From: Prado023 sp963774745
GTDB lineage: Bacteria; Actinomycetota; Actinomycetes; S36-B12; CAIYMF01
Direction of reading: 5' to 3'
Length of the DNA: 64,000 nucleotides
NCBI GenBank assembly: GCA_963774745.1
Contig: CAVZGE010000006.1
Span: forward strand, 248,001-312,000
The position numbers and the translations under genes were made by a program. How positions within the stretch are numbered: the first letter of the stretch is position 1; every line of letters starts with the position of its first letter. Of the stretch, positions 59,588 through 64,000 are shown one piece after another. The notes under the pieces are model-generated. The model was not told the origin of the DNA. It saw nothing but the letters and a program-made list of their open reading frames with translations, and ran no database searches.

Positions 59588-61846
59588 ATGAAACCGCAGT
59601 TCATTGCCGCGGACACCGAACCAGACAGCGCACCGCTGTTCCGACGGGACTTCGTCCTCGATCCCGGGCATGGCGCGCTGACCTCCGCGATCCTGTCGCT
59701 CAGCGCGCTGGGGGTGTGCGAGGCGTGGATCAACGGCTCCGCGGTCTCCGACAGCCTGCTCACCCCCGGATGGACGAGCTACGAATGGCGGGCGCACTAC
59801 GTCGAACATGACGTGACCCCGCTGATCGCCCGGCAATCCACCCTGGGAATCGCGGTCGGCAACGGCTGGTTCCGGGGCCGCCTGGGCTGGATCGAAACTC
59901 GGCGGTACGGCGACACGGTAGCCGCGTTCGCGCGGCTGCGGCTGCGCTTCGAGGACGGCCACGAGCAGTGGGTGGTGACCGACGAGTCGTGGAAGGTCGG
60001 ACCGAGCGCGATCACCTCCAACGACCTCTACGACGGCCAGAGCATCGACGCCAGGAGACTCGATGACCGCTGGATGAGGCCCGGCTTCGTGGACGACACA
60101 TGGGGCGGGGTCCATACCGTCGACTATCAGGGCCAACTCACGCTGGACCCGGCCCCGCCAGTGCGCCGCATCGACGAGCTCCGGCCGGTCGCGGTGTGGC
60201 GCGGCCCTTCGCAGTCGATCCTGGTCGACTTCGGGCAGAACATCGTCGGGTTCTGCCGGGTTCACGTGAACGGGCCGTCAGGGGCCGAGCTCACCATCCG
60301 CCACGCCGAAGTCCTCGACGACGGCGAGCTGGCGCGCAAACCCCTGCGCTCGGCCGGCGCCACCGACCGCTACACCCTCAGCGGCCAGCCCGACGTCTTC
60401 GAACCGACCTTCACCTTCCACGGGTTCCGCTACGCGGAGCTGATCGGGTGGCCCGCCGACCAGGCAGAGGTCTGGGATAGCGTGACCGCGATCGCCATCT
60501 CCTCGGACCTGGCCCGCACCGGCACGTTCGCCTGTTCCGTGCCGGAGCTCAACCAGCTGCACGAGAACATCGTCCGGGGGATGCGCGGCAACTTCATCGA
60601 CCTGCCCACCGATTGCCCGCAGCGCGACGAACGCCTGGGCTGGACCGGAGACATCGCCGCCTTCGCCCCCACAGCCGCCTACCTGTTCGACGTCAAGGCG
60701 TTCCTCGCCGATTGGCTGGCTGACCTCCGCCTCGAGCAGGCCCACCGCGGCGGGGTCGTCCCCTTCACCGTCCCCGACATCCTCAAGTACGCCGTGAACC
60801 CGCAACCGGGCGCCACCACCACCGAGGCCGCCGCGTTCTGGAGCGATGCAGCCGTCTGGGTGCCGTGGGCGCTGTGGGAGGCCTACGGCGATCCGGAGGT
60901 ACTCAGCGCCGCGTTCGAATCGATGGTGGCCCACGGCCGGCGCGTGCGGTCGCTGCTCTCCGCGTCCGGGGTGTGGGACACCGGCTTCCAGTTCGGTGAC
61001 TGGCTGGACCCGGACGCCCCGGCGGGACATCCTGAGCAGGCCAAGGCAGACCCCGGAGTCGTCGCGACAGCGGGCGCCTTCCGCACCGCGCAACGGATCG
61101 GGGCCGCTGCAGACATCCTGGGTCGCACCGCCGAGGCCGACGAGTTCACGGAGCTGGCCACCCGGCTGCGCCGAGGGTTCCAGCGCGAGTACGTACAGGG
61201 CCAACGCATCCTGAGCGACTGCCCGACCGTCTACTCCCTTGCCATCGTCTTCGGGCTGCTCGACGCCGAACAGCGCCAGTGGGCCGGCCTGCGCCTGGCG
61301 GAGCTCTCCGCGGGCAACGGCTTCAGGATCGCCACCGGCTTCGCCGGAACACCCTTCATCGCCGAGGCCCTCACCTCAACCGGGCACACCGACGTGGCCT
61401 ACAAGCTGCTCCTGCAGCGCGAGTGCCCGTCCTGGCTGTACCCGGTGACCATGGGCGCTACCACCATTTGGGAACGCTGGGACTCCATGCTGCCTGACGG
61501 TCGGATCAACCCGGGCGAGATGACCAGCTTCAACCACTACGCGCTGGGAGCGGTGGCCGACTGGCTGCACCGCGAGGTCGGCGGCCTAGCCCCACTCGAG
61601 CCTGGCTACCGGCGAATTCGGGTGGCCCCCCAGGTCGGGCACGGAATCGACTGGGCCGGCACCTCCCTGAGGACCCCGCACGGGATGGCGGCCGTGCGCT
61701 GGGAACGCGTTGACGACGCCATGACCCTGGAGGTCACCGTCCCCACAGGCACAACAGCTGAGGTTGTGTGGGGAGCCATGGACGACATGATCCTGGGCCC
61801 AGGCACGCACCGCTTGGTGCTACCGGCACTGGCCATCGCGCAGTAG
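59588..61846 (+). CDS. Alpha-L-rhamnosidase, GH78
   Basis: A 752-residue GH78 enzyme. ATG 59588 follows AGAGGGGATGAACC-type context, with no signal peptide. Its N-terminal beta domains include AWINGSAVSDSLLTPGWTSYE and VGNGWFRGRLGW. The (alpha/alpha)6 barrel has NFIDLPTDCPQRDERLGWTGD, the conserved acidic motif near residue 340-355, and WLYPVTMGATTIWERWDSM. It would hydrolyse imported rhamnosides in the cytoplasm and feed L-rhamnose to RhaI. Confidence 0.92.
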   Translation: MKPQFIAADTEPDSAPLFRRDFVLDPGHGALTSAILSLSALGVCEAWINGSAVSDSLLTPGWTSYEWRAHYVEHDVTPLIARQSTLGIAVGNGWFRGRLGWIETRRYGDTVAAFARLRLRFEDGHEQWVVTDESWKVGPSAITSNDLYDGQSIDARRLDDRWMRPGFVDDTWGGVHTVDYQGQLTLDPAPPVRRIDELRPVAVWRGPSQSILVDFGQNIVGFCRVHVNGPSGAELTIRHAEVLDDGELARKPLRSAGATDRYTLSGQPDVFEPTFTFHGFRYAELIGWPADQAEVWDSVTAIAISSDLARTGTFACSVPELNQLHENIVRGMRGNFIDLPTDCPQRDERLGWTGDIAAFAPTAAYLFDVKAFLADWLADLRLEQAHRGGVVPFTVPDILKYAVNPQPGATTTEAAAFWSDAAVWVPWALWEAYGDPEVLSAAFESMVAHGRRVRSLLSASGVWDTGFQFGDWLDPDAPAGHPEQAKADPGVVATAGAFRTAQRIGAAADILGRTAEADEFTELATRLRRGFQREYVQGQRILSDCPTVYSLAIVFGLLDAEQRQWAGLRLAELSAGNGFRIATGFAGTPFIAEALTSTGHTDVAYKLLLQRECPSWLYPVTMGATTIWERWDSMLPDGRINPGEMTSFNHYALGAVADWLHREVGGLAPLEPGYRRIRVAPQVGHGIDWAGTSLRTPHGMAAVRWERVDDAMTLEVTVPTGTTAEVVWGAMDDMILGPGTHRLVLPALAIAQ

Positions 61847-61861
61847 ACGAGGAGGAGCCTG

Positions 61862-64000
61862 ATGCCCAGCAGCGAAGACCCACGAAACGACCATCTGCCG
61901 TACACCAACCCCGCACTTCCCGTGGAAGACCGCGTGCAGGACCTCCTCGCGCGCATGACCTTGGCCGAGAAGGTCGGGCAGATGCTGCAACTGGACGCCC
62001 GCGGCAACCTCACAGAACTCGTCCAATCCCAACTCGTCGGATCCCTGCTGCACGCATCGCCCGAGCGGATGCTTCAAGCCCGCCAACTCGTCCTGCAGAC
62101 CCGCCTGCAGATCCCGCTGCTCATGGCCGACGACTGCATCCACGGACACTCGTTCTGGCCCGGTGCCACCATCTTCCCAACGCAACTGGCGATGGCGGCG
62201 ACCTGGGACCCCGAGCTGCTGGAGCGAGGCGCCCGCGCCGCTGCGCTGGAGATCGCGTCGACAGGGCTGCACTGGACGTTCTCACCCGTGCTCTGCATCG
62301 CCCGAGACCTGCGCTGGGGCAGGGTGGGCGAGACCTTCGGCGAGGACCCCGTCCTCATCGGTGAGCTTGGAGCGGCGATGATCCGGGGCTACCAAGGGGA
62401 CGGCTCAGGCGACAGGACCTCCGTCATGGCGACAGCGAAGCATTTCGCGGGCTACTCCGAGACGCAGGGCGGCCGCGACGCCAGCGAGGCCGACCTCAGC
62501 CAACGCAAGTTGCGCGCCTGGTTCCTGCCCCCGTTCCAACGGGCCGTGGAAGCTGGCTGCAAGACCTTCATGCTGGGCTACCAGGCGATCGACGGAGTGC
62601 CGATCACCGCGAACCGGTGGCTCTTGAACGATGTGCTCAAGGGGGAGTGGGGATTCCGGGGCACCCTCATCACCGACTGGGACAACGTCGGCCGAATGGT
62701 GTGGGAACAGCGCGTCTGCGCCGATGACATCGAAGCGGCCGTCCTGGCGGTGAACGCCGGCAACGACCTAGTGATGAACACCCCCCAGTTCTTCGACGCG
62801 GCCCAAGCCGCCGTCGCACAGGGCCGGCTCAGCGAACAGCCGATCGACGACGCCGTCCGCCGGATCCTGAGACTGAAGTTCGAGCTCGGCCTCTTCGAGG
62901 ATCCGCGCAACCCCGACCCGGATCTGCAGAAGGTCGTCGTGGGCGCCCCGCAGCATCGCGCCATCAATGAGGAGATGGCCCGGCGCTGCCTGGTACTGCT
63001 CCACAACCAGGGTCTGCTTCCGTTCCAAGGTGGTCTCATACGCGGGAGCTCCGGACGCGCGTGGAGCGGCACCCCGTGGCGGGTTGCAGTCGTCGGCCCG
63101 CTGGCTGACGATCCACACGCCCAACTCGGCGACTGGGCCGGAGCGTCAGGCCAGGTCGACTGGATGGACCAAGGGCATCCCCGGGAGCTGACCTCAACCG
63201 TCCTCGACGGCATTCGCGAACTCGCACCCGCGGACTGGACCATCAGCCATCACCGCGGCGCCGACATCGGTCGACTGATCCCGGACCCTGCTGGCCCGAC
63301 CTACCTCGATGGGCAACCTCGCCCCCCGCTCTTCGTGCCGGCGCAAACCGATCCATCGATGCTGGCCGACGCGCGCGCGGTCGCGGCAGATTCGGACGTC
63401 GTCATCGCGGTCGTGGGCGACACAGTCGCCCTCACCGGCGAAGGGCGCTCAACCGCGACCCTCGAACTGCAGGGCGCCCAGATCGCGTTGCTCGACGAGC
63501 TCTCCAGGTCGGGGACGCCATACGTGGTAGTCCTCATCCAGTCGAAACCCTCAACACTGCCCACATCGGCGCTCAACGCCGGGGCGATCATTCAAGCCTT
63601 CAATCCGGGCATGCAGGGGGGTCGCGCGGTCGCCGAGCTGCTGTTCGGCCTCATCGAACCCACCGGCCGGCTGCCCATCAGCGTCGCTCGGCACGCCGGC
63701 CAACTCCCCGTCTTCTACAACCAGGTGCGGGGGCAGCACGGGGACCGATACGCCGACCTGACGCAAGAGCCCCAGTACGCCTTCGGCTACGGACTCAGCT
63801 ATACAACCGTGGAGTACAGCAACCTGCATCTCTCGGTGACGCACCTGGCACCTGACGAGACGCTGCACGGCACGGTGACACTCACCAACACCGGCAGCCG
63901 ACCCTCGCTTGAGACCGTGCAGGTATACGTCTCCGACCTGGTCACAACCGTCACGTGGGCGGAGCGTGAGCTCAAGACCTTCACGCAGGTGATGGTGCCC
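61862..64000 (+). CDS. Beta-glucosidase-like GH3 enzyme, C-terminal end cut
   Basis: 713 residues of a GH3 glycosidase that runs past the window. ATG 61862 lies behind GAGGAG. The N-terminal barrel has MTLAEKVGQML, GRVGETFGEDP, KHFAGYSETQGGRDAS, and the nucleophile segment LITDWDNVGRM (Asp at about 272). The second domain has the catalytic-acid region near VVGDTVALTGEG, then a fibronectin-like domain begins at YAFGYGLSYT. There is no signal peptide, so it also acts in the cytoplasm. It would trim the glucose part of rhamnosyl-glucosides. Confidence 0.9.
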   Translation, partial: MPSSEDPRNDHLPYTNPALPVEDRVQDLLARMTLAEKVGQMLQLDARGNLTELVQSQLVGSLLHASPERMLQARQLVLQTRLQIPLLMADDCIHGHSFWPGATIFPTQLAMAATWDPELLERGARAAALEIASTGLHWTFSPVLCIARDLRWGRVGETFGEDPVLIGELGAAMIRGYQGDGSGDRTSVMATAKHFAGYSETQGGRDASEADLSQRKLRAWFLPPFQRAVEAGCKTFMLGYQAIDGVPITANRWLLNDVLKGEWGFRGTLITDWDNVGRMVWEQRVCADDIEAAVLAVNAGNDLVMNTPQFFDAAQAAVAQGRLSEQPIDDAVRRILRLKFELGLFEDPRNPDPDLQKVVVGAPQHRAINEEMARRCLVLLHNQGLLPFQGGLIRGSSGRAWSGTPWRVAVVGPLADDPHAQLGDWAGASGQVDWMDQGHPRELTSTVLDGIRELAPADWTISHHRGADIGRLIPDPAGPTYLDGQPRPPLFVPAQTDPSMLADARAVAADSDVVIAVVGDTVALTGEGRSTATLELQGAQIALLDELSRSGTPYVVVLIQSKPSTLPTSALNAGAIIQAFNPGMQGGRAVAELLFGLIEPTGRLPISVARHAGQLPVFYNQVRGQHGDRYADLTQEPQYAFGYGLSYTTVEYSNLHLSVTHLAPDETLHGTVTLTNTGSRPSLETVQVYVSDLVTTVTWAERELKTFTQVMVP

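Noticed and set aside
1..64000. CRISPR array, rRNA, insertion sequence
   Set aside because: No regular spaced direct repeats, rRNA-like sequence, or transposase/integrase-like protein was seen.

Overview
The window is high-GC DNA with actinobacterial character: short or absent leaders, TANNNT -10 boxes, GTG starts, and LAL-type LuxR regulators. It most likely comes from a member of the Actinomycetota. I do not assign it below phylum. Both ends cut through genes: an NhaP-like antiporter on the left and a GH3 glycosidase on the right.

The left half (1 to about 35.2 kb) is a collection of membrane, envelope and ion-homeostasis genes. It holds an NhaP-like antiporter, a repeat lipoprotein, two DUF1269 glycine-zipper proteins, a SulP transporter, a two-TM potassium channel, a P-type ATPase, DUF2252, an AI-2E family permease with an alpha/beta-hydrolase, a FUSC protein, a CPA2 antiporter, and a hydrolase fused to a glycerolipid acyltransferase. 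Two long paralogous LAL regulators (2466-5066 and 20218-22812) sit among them. Ten promoters here share one architecture: two GTSAC boxes (GGGGTGAC or its complement) about 12 nt apart, then 28-32 nt, then a TANNNT-like -10 box. In nine of the ten the whole element is 52-53 nt long. I see no such element right of 33.5 kb. This is the best candidate for an undescribed system: an envelope or ion-stress regulon, possibly driven by the LAL proteins.

Smaller modules lie within it: a sulfur-relay operon (ArsR-rhodanese fusion, DsrE, cysteine desulfurase; 5146-7375), a NapH-like 4Fe-4S membrane protein with a small partner (10532-11949), and an S66 peptidase (8931-9941).

From 35.3 to 42.6 kb is a mixed region of small enzymes (two VOC proteins, a RibD-like reductase, hydrolases), a VapBC pair, a 3' tRNA-Gly fragment that may mark an integration scar, an XRE plus nucleotidyltransferase pair, and an M28-like peptidase.

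From 43 kb to the end is an L-rhamnose and rhamnoside catabolic locus: rhaEW, lldD, fucO, rhaI, rhaB, a second class II aldolase, a LacI regulator, a carbohydrate ABC ATPase, an esterase, a second LacI regulator, a binding protein with two permeases, a GH78 alpha-rhamnosidase and a GH3 enzyme. LacI-type operators of the form TGAAACGATTCA precede five or six of the units. The inferred flow is uptake of rhamnose-containing glycosides, hydrolysis in the cytoplasm, isomerisation, phosphorylation and aldol cleavage to DHAP and L-lactaldehyde. Lactaldehyde would then be oxidised to lactate and pyruvate, or reduced to propanediol.
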